The position numbers and the translations under genes are program-made. Positions 1-7,109 of a stretch of 11,756 nucleotides of DNA are shown here, piece by piece. Location of the stretch: the NCBI GenBank assembly GCA_049522565.1, contig JBEKNT010000204.1:1-11756 (forward strand), in the 5' to 3' direction. Numbering within the stretch: position 1 is the first letter of the stretch; every line of letters starts with the position of its first letter. Below the pieces are notes generated by a model, which saw only the letters and a program-made list of their open reading frames with translations, made no database searches and was not told the DNA's origin. This stretch comes from JASHVB01 sp049522565 (lineage in GTDB: Bacteria; Pseudomonadota; Alphaproteobacteria; Acetobacterales; Acetobacteraceae).

Positions 1-219
1 GTCGGGTTCGAGATTGTCCAGTTCCGCGAGACGACGCAGGCCGTTCTGGCCGATCAGATCAAGGACCGGCAGCGCATGGAAACCGTGGGACTGCCGCCGC
101 TTGGCGTGCATCTGATCGTCGGTGAAAGGGCGCGGCAGTATCGGATCAACTCCGCGCGCAGTCTGGAAGACGGGCGCACCGCGGTGATCGAGGCGCTGGT
201 GCGCAAGCCGCTCCAATAG
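1..219 (+). CDS. 3' end of a gene, possibly GspK-like minor pseudopilin
   Basis: Only the last 72 codons are inside the window; frame 1 is open from base 1 to the TAG at 217-219. The tail runs through VHLIVGERARQYRINSARS and then LEDGRTAVIEALVRKP. That is an aromatic-R-I beta strand, a short turn and a D-G-R-T hairpin leading into a final E-A-x-V-R strand. This ending resembles the C-terminal strand pair of type II secretion minor pseudopilins of the GspK family, where the last strands carry the substrate-gated pilus-tip domain. The resemblance is by eye from a short tail, so the family call is tentative; the reading frame is better supported by its alphaproteobacterial codon use and clean stop. 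It is not obviously linked to the catabolic genes downstream, which begin on the opposite strand, so it probably closes an unrelated operon. Confidence 0.45.
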   Translation, partial: VGFEIVQFRETTQAVLADQIKDRQRMETVGLPPLGVHLIVGERARQYRINSARSLEDGRTAVIEALVRKPLQ

Positions 220-227
220 GGCGGAAG

Positions 228-275
228 AGCGCAGGGCTTACTGCCGTTGCGGCGGCGGAATGCGCTGCACTTTTT
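228..275 (+). terminator. possible weak terminator between convergent genes
   Basis: The 68-bp gap between the convergent stops at 219 and 288 contains AGCGCA (228-233) and its complement TGCGCT (261-266), followed by a run of five T (271-275). A smaller GCAG/CTGC pair (231-234 and 241-244) lies inside. The stem is short, the loop is long and four bases separate the stem from the T run, so this is only a candidate Rho-independent terminator for the upstream plus-strand gene. Confidence 0.25.
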
Positions 276-287
276 CGCCCGATGCGG

Positions 288-1589
288 TTACGCAGCGGCG
301 GACTCCATCGCCCGGCGGTAGCGGTAGGCCGCGTCCGTTGGATCGACACGCACGTCTGCCCATGTCACGCATTGTCCTGCTTGCACGTCGCGCAGCAACG
401 GCACCCGGTTCGCCAGGCCGATCGGCAGGCCGCCAATCTCCAGACTGGCTGCGGCTGGCAGCAGCTTGCCCCAGACGCAGGCGCCGCCCTCGCCATCCAG
501 CGTCTCCCCTGCCTTCAGGTCGCGCTTCGCCGTAGCCACCACGTCGCCACGGAAGCCGGTGGGTGCGCCGGTCGCCTCGTGACGCAACGCCGCCGATAGA
601 ATTGAAACGTTCAGCTCCAACCCGATCAGGTGGAACGGCCGATACAGCGCGGAAATCCGGCCGGACTCATCGGTGACCACGCCGTATTCCTTGAAGCACT
701 GCACGGTGTAGTCGCTGGGGGCCTCGAATACGACGTACACGCCCCAGCGCAGATCGTTGGTTACGACGCGGCCGTCGCGGTGCAGCGAGGAGATCACCTC
801 CACTTGGCCGGCATGATGCAGCACGCCCGCGTTGCCTGGCCGCAGCACCTGGGCCATCTCATGCGTGCCACAGGGCGGGAAGTGCAGCCCGTCCGGTGCC
901 GGCGTCAGGCCGGTGGCGTTTGCTACCGCAGCCATTTCAATACCGGACTTTGTGCCGTCGAGGAACGAATTGAACATTTGCGGGTTCATGCCGCCGGCGC
1001 GTGCGGTGTCCTCGGTCAACCCGTAAAACGGCCACACCGTTGCGGGCGTGGAGGCGTGGTATTCCGGCAGGTATTTCGTGCCCTTACCCGCGGCAATCAC
1101 GCGAAAGCCGCAGGCCCGCGCCCAGTCCACCATCTCGCAGATCAGCGCGGGCTGGTCGCCATAGGCCAGCGTGTAGACCACGCCGGCTCGCTCGGCTTCG
1201 CGCGCGAGGGCGACGCCGGCCAGCACATCGGCCTCGACGTTCACCATGACGATGTGCTTGCCCTCGGCGATGGCGCAGCGCGCGTGCGTGATGCCGGCGG
1301 GAGCGTGGCCGGTGGCTTCCACCACCACCTCCAGGTCGCCTGAGGCCATCATTGCCACCGCGTCATCGGTAAAGCGTGTGGCCGCGATGCGCGCATCGTC
1401 CCAGCCAACGCGCCGGCAGGCCGCACGCGCGCGGTCGGGAGCCAGATCGGCGATTGCCGCGACCTCGATTCCCGGCGTGCTCGGCACCTGCGCCAGGAAC
1501 ATCGAGCCGAATTTTCCAGCGCCGATCAGGCCGACGCGCACCGGTCGGCCGGCGGCGAGGCGTTGCTGCAACAATCGATGCAGGTTCAT
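288..1589 (-). CDS. NAD(P)-binding oxidoreductase with C-terminal SAF domain (COG4091-like)
   Basis: The product is a 433-aa cytoplasmic protein of the 'predicted homoserine dehydrogenase with SAF domain' type. The N-terminus is a Rossmann fold: VRVGLIGAGKFG (residues 17-28) gives the GxGxxG dinucleotide loop, followed by an acidic strand end (IAD, 46-48). An EATG motif (91-94) and a KHIVMVNVEAD strand (111-121) match the homoserine dehydrogenase-like NAD fold. The middle part carries G-K-G-T-K-Y (168-173) and T-K-S-G-I-E-M (213-219), probably active-site loops. Residues about 348-415 form a SAF-like module (DVVATAKRDLKAGETLDGEG). The ATG at 1589 is chosen because GGGAGAG lies 7-9 bp upstream; an in-frame extension to 2150 would run antisense through the neighbouring gene and is not credible. 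It starts 66 bp from the divergent creatininase-fold gene. Relatives are often found beside sugar or polyol catabolism genes. The true substrate is unknown, and genuine homoserine dehydrogenase activity is unlikely. Confidence 0.85.
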   Translation of the reverse strand: MNLHRLLQQRLAAGRPVRVGLIGAGKFGSMFLAQVPSTPGIEVAAIADLAPDRARAACRRVGWDDARIAATRFTDDAVAMMASGDLEVVVEATGHAPAGITHARCAIAEGKHIVMVNVEADVLAGVALAREAERAGVVYTLAYGDQPALICEMVDWARACGFRVIAAGKGTKYLPEYHASTPATVWPFYGLTEDTARAGGMNPQMFNSFLDGTKSGIEMAAVANATGLTPAPDGLHFPPCGTHEMAQVLRPGNAGVLHHAGQVEVISSLHRDGRVVTNDLRWGVYVVFEAPSDYTVQCFKEYGVVTDESGRISALYRPFHLIGLELNVSILSAALRHEATGAPTGFRGDVVATAKRDLKAGETLDGEGGACVWGKLLPAAASLEIGGLPIGLANRVPLLRDVQAGQCVTWADVRVDPTDAAYRYRRAMESAAA

Positions 1590-1655
1590 GCATGCTCTCC
1601 CTTCACAGGCGGGTCGTTTCGTGCGGACATAGCACCCGGAGAGGAGGCAACGCGA
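1590..1655. promoter_or_regulatory. divergent intergenic region (oxidoreductase / creatininase operon)
   Basis: This 66-bp gap must hold the control sequences for both the minus-strand oxidoreductase and the plus-strand three-gene operon unless they are read from further away. It contains the Shine-Dalgarno of each gene: CTCTCCC on the plus strand for the oxidoreductase, and GGAGAGGAGG (1639-1648) for the operon. A small inverted repeat GTGC-7-GCAC (1621-1635) is the only dyad I see. I find no convincing sigma-70 -35/-10 pair. The compact layout suggests co-regulation, but no regulator gene is present in the window. Confidence 0.4.
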
Positions 1656-2447
1656 ATGGCCGAGGTGGAGTGGCGTAGGCTGCGGGCCGACCAGTTGCGC
1701 GAGCAGGCGCGGCAGGATGCGATCGTGGTTCTGCCGGTGGCGGCGCTGGAGCAGCACGGTCCGCATTTGCCGGTCGAGGTCGATTCGCTGCTGGGCGAGG
1801 TCGTCGCGCTGCGTACCGCGCGCAAGGCCACGGCGATGGGAACGCCGACGTTGGTGCTGCCGGTCCTGTGGACCGGTCTGTCCGAACATCACATGAGCTT
1901 CGGCGGCACCGTAACGTTGGATTTTGCCGCGTTCAGCGCGCTGGTGGAGGGCGTAGTGCGGTCGGTGCTGCGGCACGGCTTCCGCCGCATCGTGCTGCTG
2001 AATGCCCATGGCGGCAACGAGAACGCATTGCGTACGATCACCGATGACCTGACACCGAAACTCGGCGTGCCGATCGTGCAGTTCACCTATTGGTACGCGG
2101 CCGCGGTGGCGATCGCGAAGATTCTGGAGACGCAAGGCGGGTTGCAACATGCCTGCGAGGCGGAGACATCGATGATGCTCGCGGTCCGGCCGGAGCTGGT
2201 GGCGACCGATCGCATCCCATTGGCGAAGTCCAATGCCACCCCGAGTGTCAGCGATGTGGTTGGCGGCGGGGTGTATCGCTGGCGCACCATCGGTAGCCGT
2301 TCCGCATCCGGCGTGATCGGCAATCCTGAAGCGGCCAGTGCGGAGAAGGGCGAACGACTGTTCGAGGCGATCTCCGATGCGTTGGCGAAGAAACTATGTA
2401 ATGCAGAGCTGTGGCAATTGCCATGGCAATCGGAGCGGATGGCATGA
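1656..2447 (+). CDS. creatininase-family (creatinine amidohydrolase fold) metal hydrolase
   Basis: The product is 263 aa, the normal length for the creatininase family of binuclear-metal amidohydrolases. Family motifs appear in order: LPVAALEQHGPHLP (26-39), with E32 and H34 as expected metal ligands; VDSLLGE (42-48), with D43; SEHHMSFGGT (76-85); LLNAHGGN (114-121), with H118; and HACEAETSMML (165-175), with the late acidic ligand. The NAHGGN form, in place of the GHYEN-like form I recall for true creatininases, argues for another substrate. Family members act on creatinine, formamidopyrimidine nucleotides, peptide precursors (MftE) or inosose-type rings. The start at 1656 is preceded by GGAGAGGAGG 7 bp away; an upstream ATG at 1563 would overlap the divergent gene. 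The gene is first of a three-gene operon and its stop overlaps the next start (ATGA). Because it is translationally coupled to a Mo hydroxylase, I infer that it hydrolyses that enzyme's product or a close derivative. No signal peptide is seen, so it should be cytoplasmic. Confidence 0.93.
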   Translation: MAEVEWRRLRADQLREQARQDAIVVLPVAALEQHGPHLPVEVDSLLGEVVALRTARKATAMGTPTLVLPVLWTGLSEHHMSFGGTVTLDFAAFSALVEGVVRSVLRHGFRRIVLLNAHGGNENALRTITDDLTPKLGVPIVQFTYWYAAAVAIAKILETQGGLQHACEAETSMMLAVRPELVATDRIPLAKSNATPSVSDVVGGGVYRWRTIGSRSASGVIGNPEAASAEKGERLFEAISDALAKKLCNAELWQLPWQSERMA

Positions 2448-2911
2448 GCATCGACCTCACGGTCAACGGCAACCAGGTCACCGTAACCGCGGGCGAAACC
2501 ACGCCCCTGCTGGATGTGTTACGCAACGAACTGGATCTGAAGGGTACGCGCTACGGCTGCGGTCTGGACCAATGCGGCAGTTGCATGGTGTTGGTAGATG
2601 GCGAACCGGTCTATGCGTGTTCGCGTGAGGTCGGCACGGTCGCCGGGCGGCGCGTCAGCACGATCGAGAGCCTTGGCGGCGCGCATCCGTTGCAATTGGC
2701 TTTCCTGGAAGAACAGGCCGGCCAATGCGCCTATTGCCTGTCGGGCATCATCATGTCCGCCAAGGCGCTGCTCGATCGCAATCCGGCGCCGACGCGAGCC
2801 GACATCGTCGCTGCCCTGGACAAGCATCTGTGCCGTTGCGGCGCGCATCCGCGCATCCTGCGCGCGGTCGAAAAAGCTGCCACCGCCCTGCGCGAAGGAG
2901 CCTTGCGATGA
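2444..2911 (+). CDS. [2Fe-2S] subunit of a xanthine-dehydrogenase-family molybdenum hydroxylase
   Basis: This 155-aa small subunit carries two [2Fe-2S] clusters that pass electrons from the Mo centre to an acceptor. The N-terminal plant-ferredoxin-type domain has C39-x4-C44-x2-C47-x11-C59 (YGCGLDQCGSC...YAC). The C-terminal helical domain has C95-x2-C98 (GQCAYC) and C130-x-C132 (HLCRCG), the invariant second-cluster set. All eight ligands are present. The length matches IorA/NdhS/CoxS-type subunits (about 150-165 aa). The start at 2444 overlaps the upstream TGA by ATGA, with GGAG about 10 bp upstream; an in-frame ATG at 2411 would only add residues lying inside the creatininase gene. The 3' end likewise overlaps the catalytic subunit by ATGA, so the three proteins are probably made in step. 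Closest by appearance are isoquinoline 1-oxidoreductase alpha and nicotinate dehydrogenase small subunits. The electron acceptor is not encoded here. Confidence 0.96.
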   Translation: MSIDLTVNGNQVTVTAGETTPLLDVLRNELDLKGTRYGCGLDQCGSCMVLVDGEPVYACSREVGTVAGRRVSTIESLGGAHPLQLAFLEEQAGQCAYCLSGIIMSAKALLDRNPAPTRADIVAALDKHLCRCGAHPRILRAVEKAATALREGALR

Positions 2912-5016
2912 GCGATACTCTGCCGCTGTCGATCCAAAACAATCGCCGGCTGGAGAAATGGCTGCGCTTCCAGCCCGATCGCACAGTACGGCTGGCGGTC
3001 GGCAAGGTGGAACTCGGCCAGGGCAACGTCACCGCGCTGGCGCAGATCGCAGCGGAGGAACTGGACGTAGGGCTGGACCGCATCAGCGTGTTGTCGGGCG
3101 ATACGCAGGATGCACCGGACGAAGGCCAGACCACGTCGAGCCAGTCGATCGAAGTGTCCGGTCGTTCGGTGCGGCTGGTCACGGCGGAGTTTCGCGCCCG
3201 CGTGCTGGATCGGCTGGCGCAACGGTTGAATTGCAGTCCGGGCGAGATCACCGTGGAGGACGGCGCGTTCCGTCGCGGTGATGCTCCGACCGGGCACGAC
3301 TATTGGAGCTTCTCGGCGGACGAGGATTTCGCACGCGACATCGAAGGCAACGCGACGCCGAAGCCGCCCGGCGTCTATCGCGTGGTGGGCCAGCCAATCC
3401 CGCGCCGTGATCTGCCGGCCAAGGTCACCGGCGCTGCGTTCATCCACGACATGGTGCGGCCGGACATGTTGCATGCGCGCATTCTGCGGCAGCCGAGCAG
3501 GGGCGCGACGCTCGCGGCACTGAACGAAGCAGCGGTGCGGCGTGCCGCTGGTGGCGAGTTCCGCATTGTGCGTGTGGGCAATTTCGTTGCGTTCGTCAGC
3601 CCGGACGAAACGGTTGTGCAACGCGCCGCCGCGGCCGCGCCGCCGTATGCGACATGGGAGAATGTGCCGCAGCTTACACCGGATATGCAGGAGGCGGCGT
3701 GGCTGGTCGGGCAGCCGTCAAACGATCGCGTGCTGTATGATGAGATTCAGCCGGCCATCGTTGGCACCGTGATGCAGGCAAGCTATTCACGGCCCTATGT
3801 AGCGCATGCGTCGATGGCACCGTCCTGCGCCCTGGCGGAATTTCGTAACGGACATCTGTCGGTTTGGTCGCACACGCAAGGGCCGTATCCGCTGCGAGCG
3901 TCGCTGGCCAACGTGCTGGGCATCCCGGCGGAAAACATCACCGTACGGCACGCGCATGGCGCCGGCTGCTATGGCCATAACGGCGCCGATGACGTGGCGG
4001 TCGATGCGGCGGTGATCGCACGGGAAATCCCCGACCATTGCATCCGCGTGCAGTGGCGGCGTGAGGAAGAATTCGGCTTCGAGCCGCTCGGCTCGGCGAT
4101 GCACGTGACGCTGCGCGTGGCGCTGGACGACGCGAAAAAGCCGATGGACTGGACTACGGAAATCTGGTCCGCGACGCATGTGCAGCGGCCCAGCACCGGC
4201 GGCAACATGCTGACGCACGAGGCTTTGCCGACCCCGCCACCTGATCCGCGGCCAGGCGATCCGCCGGAAGCCGCCGGCGGAGGCGGCACGCGCAACGGCC
4301 TGCCGCTGTATGATTTTCCGGCGAAGCGCATCGTGCACCATCTGGTGTTGCGGCCGCCGACGCGCACCTCGGCGCTGCGCGGGCTCGGCGCGTTGCCCAA
4401 CGTGTTCGCGCTGGAATGCTTCATGGACGAACTGGCGGAACACGCCGGCATCGATCCGGTGCAGTATCGGTTGTCCTTGCTGTCCGACCCGCGCGCTCGA
4501 CGGCTGATCGAGAACGTCGCGGAACGCTGCAACTGGGCCTCGCGCGGACCGGCCGGCGGCGGACGTGGCGTTGGACTGGGTTGGGCACGCTATAAGAACA
4601 AGGCGGCCTACGCGGCGGTCGCCGTGGAAGTAGAGGTCGAGCAGGAGGTGCGGGTGCGGCGCGCGTGGTGTGCCGCGGATGCCGGTCTGGTGATCAATCC
4701 CGACGGCGCACGCAACCAGCTTGAAGGTGGCATCGTGCAGGCGATCAGCATGACGCTCAAAGAGCAGATGCGGCTGGATGCGGAAGGACGGACGTCGCTG
4801 GATTGGAACGCGTATCCGATCCTGCGCTTCTCTGAAGTGCCGGAGATCAGCACGGAGATCGTGCACGCTCCGGACCTGCCGACGCTGGGTATGGGCGAAT
4901 GCACATTCGGTCCCACGGCAGCGGCGATCGGCAATGCGGTGGCGCATGCACTCGGCGCGCGCATCCGCGACATGCCGCTGACGCGCGAACGCATCGCGGC
5001 GGCATTGCTGGCCTGA
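2908..5016 (+). CDS. molybdopterin-binding catalytic subunit, IorB/nicotinate-dehydrogenase-like
   Basis: The product is a 702-aa catalytic subunit of a two-subunit Mo hydroxylase, which uses water to hydroxylate an N-heterocycle or aldehyde carbon. The segment GKVELGQGNVTALAQIAAEE (32-51) holds the cofactor glutamine (Q38) within E-x-GQG. In classical xanthine dehydrogenases the equivalent motif lies in the C-terminal half, so the arrangement is permuted, as in IorB-type proteins. It is followed by an S-G-D-T strand (63-66) and a short hammerhead domain opening with VGQPIPRRDLPAKVTG (160-175). PYVAHASMAP (296-305) and GAGCYGHNGADD (351-362) are the substrate and cofactor loops. GMGECTFGPTAAAIGNAV (661-678) contains E664, in the position of the catalytic base glutamate. 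A Pro/Gly-rich stretch (441-460) looks like a surface loop. No Tat or Sec signal is visible, so the enzyme is predicted to be cytoplasmic. The ATG at 2908 has GAAGGAG 7 bp upstream and overlaps the small-subunit stop. The substrate cannot be assigned. No FAD subunit or cytochrome c is fused or adjacent. Confidence 0.94.
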   Translation: MSDTLPLSIQNNRRLEKWLRFQPDRTVRLAVGKVELGQGNVTALAQIAAEELDVGLDRISVLSGDTQDAPDEGQTTSSQSIEVSGRSVRLVTAEFRARVLDRLAQRLNCSPGEITVEDGAFRRGDAPTGHDYWSFSADEDFARDIEGNATPKPPGVYRVVGQPIPRRDLPAKVTGAAFIHDMVRPDMLHARILRQPSRGATLAALNEAAVRRAAGGEFRIVRVGNFVAFVSPDETVVQRAAAAAPPYATWENVPQLTPDMQEAAWLVGQPSNDRVLYDEIQPAIVGTVMQASYSRPYVAHASMAPSCALAEFRNGHLSVWSHTQGPYPLRASLANVLGIPAENITVRHAHGAGCYGHNGADDVAVDAAVIAREIPDHCIRVQWRREEEFGFEPLGSAMHVTLRVALDDAKKPMDWTTEIWSATHVQRPSTGGNMLTHEALPTPPPDPRPGDPPEAAGGGGTRNGLPLYDFPAKRIVHHLVLRPPTRTSALRGLGALPNVFALECFMDELAEHAGIDPVQYRLSLLSDPRARRLIENVAERCNWASRGPAGGGRGVGLGWARYKNKAAYAAVAVEVEVEQEVRVRRAWCAADAGLVINPDGARNQLEGGIVQAISMTLKEQMRLDAEGRTSLDWNAYPILRFSEVPEISTEIVHAPDLPTLGMGECTFGPTAAAIGNAVAHALGARIRDMPLTRERIAAALLA

Positions 5017-5024
5017 CGCCGCCT

Positions 5025-5672
5025 CTAACGCCATAGTGTTCCAACCACTGTGGCGCGGCGTTCGGTGATGCGGACCATGGTGTCGTGCAGCAGGTAAACC
5101 AGGCGATCGCGGCACCATGCCTGGCCAGACTGCGGATCGTAGACATCCGGCATGGGGACCTCCGCCGGTGCATGAGCATCGAAACCGAGGCGCCGGGCGG
5201 TCGCGACGCAGCGATATAGGTGGTCGGCAAATGCCACCACGCCGACACAACCGAGCGCGTGCGGTTCCGTCAACCGCGCGATTTCCTCCAGCACGCCGGT
5301 GGTGCTGAGATACACTGGCTCGCCGCGTGCATCGCGGCCTGGATTGATCGCGGTCAACAGCGCGTCCGGAACGCGGCCCGCCAGCGCCGTGGCGACCTCC
5401 CATTGTGCGAAGACGCGCGCCCCGCTGCGCTGGTGCAGCGCGGCCAGGACGTCCGCGAGCGCCTGGTTAACCGGACCAGGTTCCCGATTGCCGTTCGGCA
5501 GCATACGGTTGCCGAAGGTGAAGCCGAGCAATGTCGTGATGCGCTCCGGTGCGATGACGGGCGCGCGCCAGGACAGCGTATCCTCGAGCAATACCGCGGC
5601 GAGGGTCCGCGCGGTGGTGCGATCGCCCAGCTCGCGTTGCAGATGCGTCTCGAGTTCCGCGCGCAATGTCAT
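5025..5672 (-). CDS. unrecognised 215-aa cytoplasmic protein
   Basis: The gene is convergent with the Mo subunit (8 bp between stops) and divergent from the ABC importer. The ATG at 5672 is chosen because GGAGGA sits about 8 bp upstream; the longer frame to 5738 lacks this support. The protein has no signal peptide or obvious membrane segment. Visible elements are VFAQWEVATAL (87-97), YLSTTGVLEEIARL (121-134), a beta-alpha unit LGCVGVVAFADHLYRC (140-155) with D150-H151 before an R154, then RRLGFDAH (160-167), and a polar block YDPQSGQAWCRDR (178-190). The pattern of hydrophobic strand, H-x-x-R helix, then G-F-x-A is faintly reminiscent of the YdcF/ElyC (DUF218) fold, but I would not assign it to that family without a profile search. 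Function unknown; its position between two catabolic blocks makes a role in the same pathway possible. Confidence 0.8.
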   Translation of the reverse strand: MTLRAELETHLQRELGDRTTARTLAAVLLEDTLSWRAPVIAPERITTLLGFTFGNRMLPNGNREPGPVNQALADVLAALHQRSGARVFAQWEVATALAGRVPDALLTAINPGRDARGEPVYLSTTGVLEEIARLTEPHALGCVGVVAFADHLYRCVATARRLGFDAHAPAEVPMPDVYDPQSGQAWCRDRLVYLLHDTMVRITERRATVVGTLWR

Positions 5673-5759
5673 GGTGGCGTCCTCCAATCGATGCGACCGG
5701 CTTGCCAAGCGTCTTGCCGCCCCGCAGTGTTGCGACACGAATCAGTCTGGGGGGACGCC
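5673..5759. promoter_or_regulatory. divergent intergenic region upstream of the ABC importer
   Basis: This 87-bp gap separates the divergent starts of the 215-aa protein gene and the importer operon. TTGCCG (5714-5719) and ACGAAT (5737-5742) are 17 bp apart and resemble, weakly (4/6 and 3/6), a sigma-70 promoter reading toward the importer. A short direct repeat CTTGCC occurs at 5701 and 5713, one helical turn plus two bases apart, overlapping the possible -35. A G-rich run (5749-5755) serves as the Shine-Dalgarno. These assignments are by eye and tentative. Confidence 0.25.
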
Positions 5760-7106
5760 ATGGCCATGTCTACGCGGCGCATTCATCGCCGTCAGGTACT
5801 TGCGTCGGCGGCGGGTGGCGCCGGGTTGCTGATGCTACCCGGCAAGGCACCGGCGCAGGGCGGTGCGAAGAAGCTGGCCGGAGTGACGCTGAACGTTAGC
5901 TGCTGGAGTTCGTCCTATCCGAAATTCCTCGCCGATTATATCCCGGAGTTCGAGCAAGCCACCGGCGCCAAGGTCAATTACGAGACGCCTTCGTTCCCGA
6001 TCTATAATCAGCGCATGGACATCGAGCTGTCCACCAAGAGCGACGCGCATGATGTGGTCAACGTGACGTTCATCTTTTCCGGCCGCTGGGTCGGCGCCGG
6101 CTGGGTGATTCCGCTTACCGACTACATCAACGACCCCAAGAAGACGCCAGCCGACTGGGACGTGAACGATTTCCTGCCCGGATCGACGTCCGCATTCAAG
6201 GACCGGCAGGGCAGGTTGTGCGCCATTCCCTGGATCGCCGACGTGCACATGGCGGGTGCCTCGCGCTATGACCTGATCCAGCAGGCCGGCATGAAGCTAC
6301 CCGACACGTTCGATGAGATGGCGGCCGTGCTGAAGGCGGTCAACAAGAAAGACGACATCCCGGCCTTCGTTGTCGAGAATCATTATGGCTGGACCTTCAT
6401 TCCCTTTCTCCAGGGTTTCGGTGGCAACGTCTTTCGCAATCCGCCGACCGACCTGATGCCGATGCTGGACTCGCCTGAAGCGGTGGCGGCGGCGGACTTC
6501 TTTTGTGCCATGCTGCGGGACTACGGACCCGACGGCGTGTTGTCCTATACCTATGACCAGGTCCTGGAGACGTTGAAGCAGGGCCGCGCCAACTACTCGT
6601 CCAGCAACGAGACCTTCCTGGTGCAGATGGCAAATCCCGACAGCAAGGTGGCGAAGACCTGCGCGCTGTCGCTGACGCCTGGCGGTCCGGCCGGGCGCTT
6701 TCCCAATGTCGCGGCGCATGGCTGGGGCATTCCGGTTGGATCACGCAACAAGGATGCCGCCTGGGACTTCATCACCTGGGCGATGTCGAAGGAATTGACC
6801 CAACGCATGTTCAACGATCACGGCTACAGCTCGGTCACGCGCCGATCGATGATCCAGCGCCCGGAGTTTCGCGAGAAGATGCGGATCAACGGCACCGACG
6901 TGGCGCAGCTTTATCTCGACACGTTGGATCTTGGTGCCAAGGGTTACACGGTGTATCGCACCGTCGCACCGTATCCGCCGGTCGACCACGAGATCGACGT
7001 GGCGATCCAGAGAATCATCTCCAGGCAGCAATCGGCCAAGGAAGCGATGGCGCAGGCGCAGCAGAACGCGTTGACCCAGTTGAAGCGCGCCGGCGTGAAG
7101 CTCTAG
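5760..7106 (+). CDS. ABC transporter substrate-binding protein, family 1 (sugar/MalE-like), Tat-exported
   Basis: This 448-aa periplasmic binding protein of the CUT1-type (SBP family 1) captures the solute and delivers it to the two permeases encoded directly downstream. The N-terminus has a twin-arginine signal: HRRQVLASAAGGAGLLML (9-26), with probable cleavage near residue 32 (KAPA/Q). Family traits are LNVSCWSSSYPKFLADYIPEFEQATGAKV (within 44-72; the strand plus 'F-E-x-x-T-G' helix), IPWIADVHMAGASRYDL (156-172; the 'P-Y/W...yN/D' substrate hinge region), and a late AWDFITWAMSKE block (about 339-350) typical of helix pairs in these proteins. The start may be ATG 5760 or 5766 (MAM...). The G-rich Shine-Dalgarno fits 5760 by spacing of about 5 bp and 5766 by about 11 bp, with no effect on the mature protein. 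The permease gene begins 3 bp after the stop. The substrate is probably a carbohydrate, polyol or derivative, but binding residues cannot be matched to a known ligand by eye. Confidence 0.93.
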   Translation: MAMSTRRIHRRQVLASAAGGAGLLMLPGKAPAQGGAKKLAGVTLNVSCWSSSYPKFLADYIPEFEQATGAKVNYETPSFPIYNQRMDIELSTKSDAHDVVNVTFIFSGRWVGAGWVIPLTDYINDPKKTPADWDVNDFLPGSTSAFKDRQGRLCAIPWIADVHMAGASRYDLIQQAGMKLPDTFDEMAAVLKAVNKKDDIPAFVVENHYGWTFIPFLQGFGGNVFRNPPTDLMPMLDSPEAVAAADFFCAMLRDYGPDGVLSYTYDQVLETLKQGRANYSSSNETFLVQMANPDSKVAKTCALSLTPGGPAGRFPNVAAHGWGIPVGSRNKDAAWDFITWAMSKELTQRMFNDHGYSSVTRRSMIQRPEFREKMRINGTDVAQLYLDTLDLGAKGYTVYRTVAPYPPVDHEIDVAIQRIISRQQSAKEAMAQAQQNALTQLKRAGVKL

Positions 7107-7109
7107 GCG

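Noticed and set aside
1590..2150. N-terminal extension of the SAF oxidoreductase
   Set aside because: The extended frame would run antisense through most of the first two thirds of the creatininase-fold gene; the Rossmann domain starts properly from the ATG at 1589 with a good Shine-Dalgarno.
3787..5403. 538-aa minus-strand open frame antisense to the Mo subunit
   Set aside because: It is Arg/His-rich and low in conserved motifs, while the plus strand carries a full family match across the same bases; a by-product of high GC.
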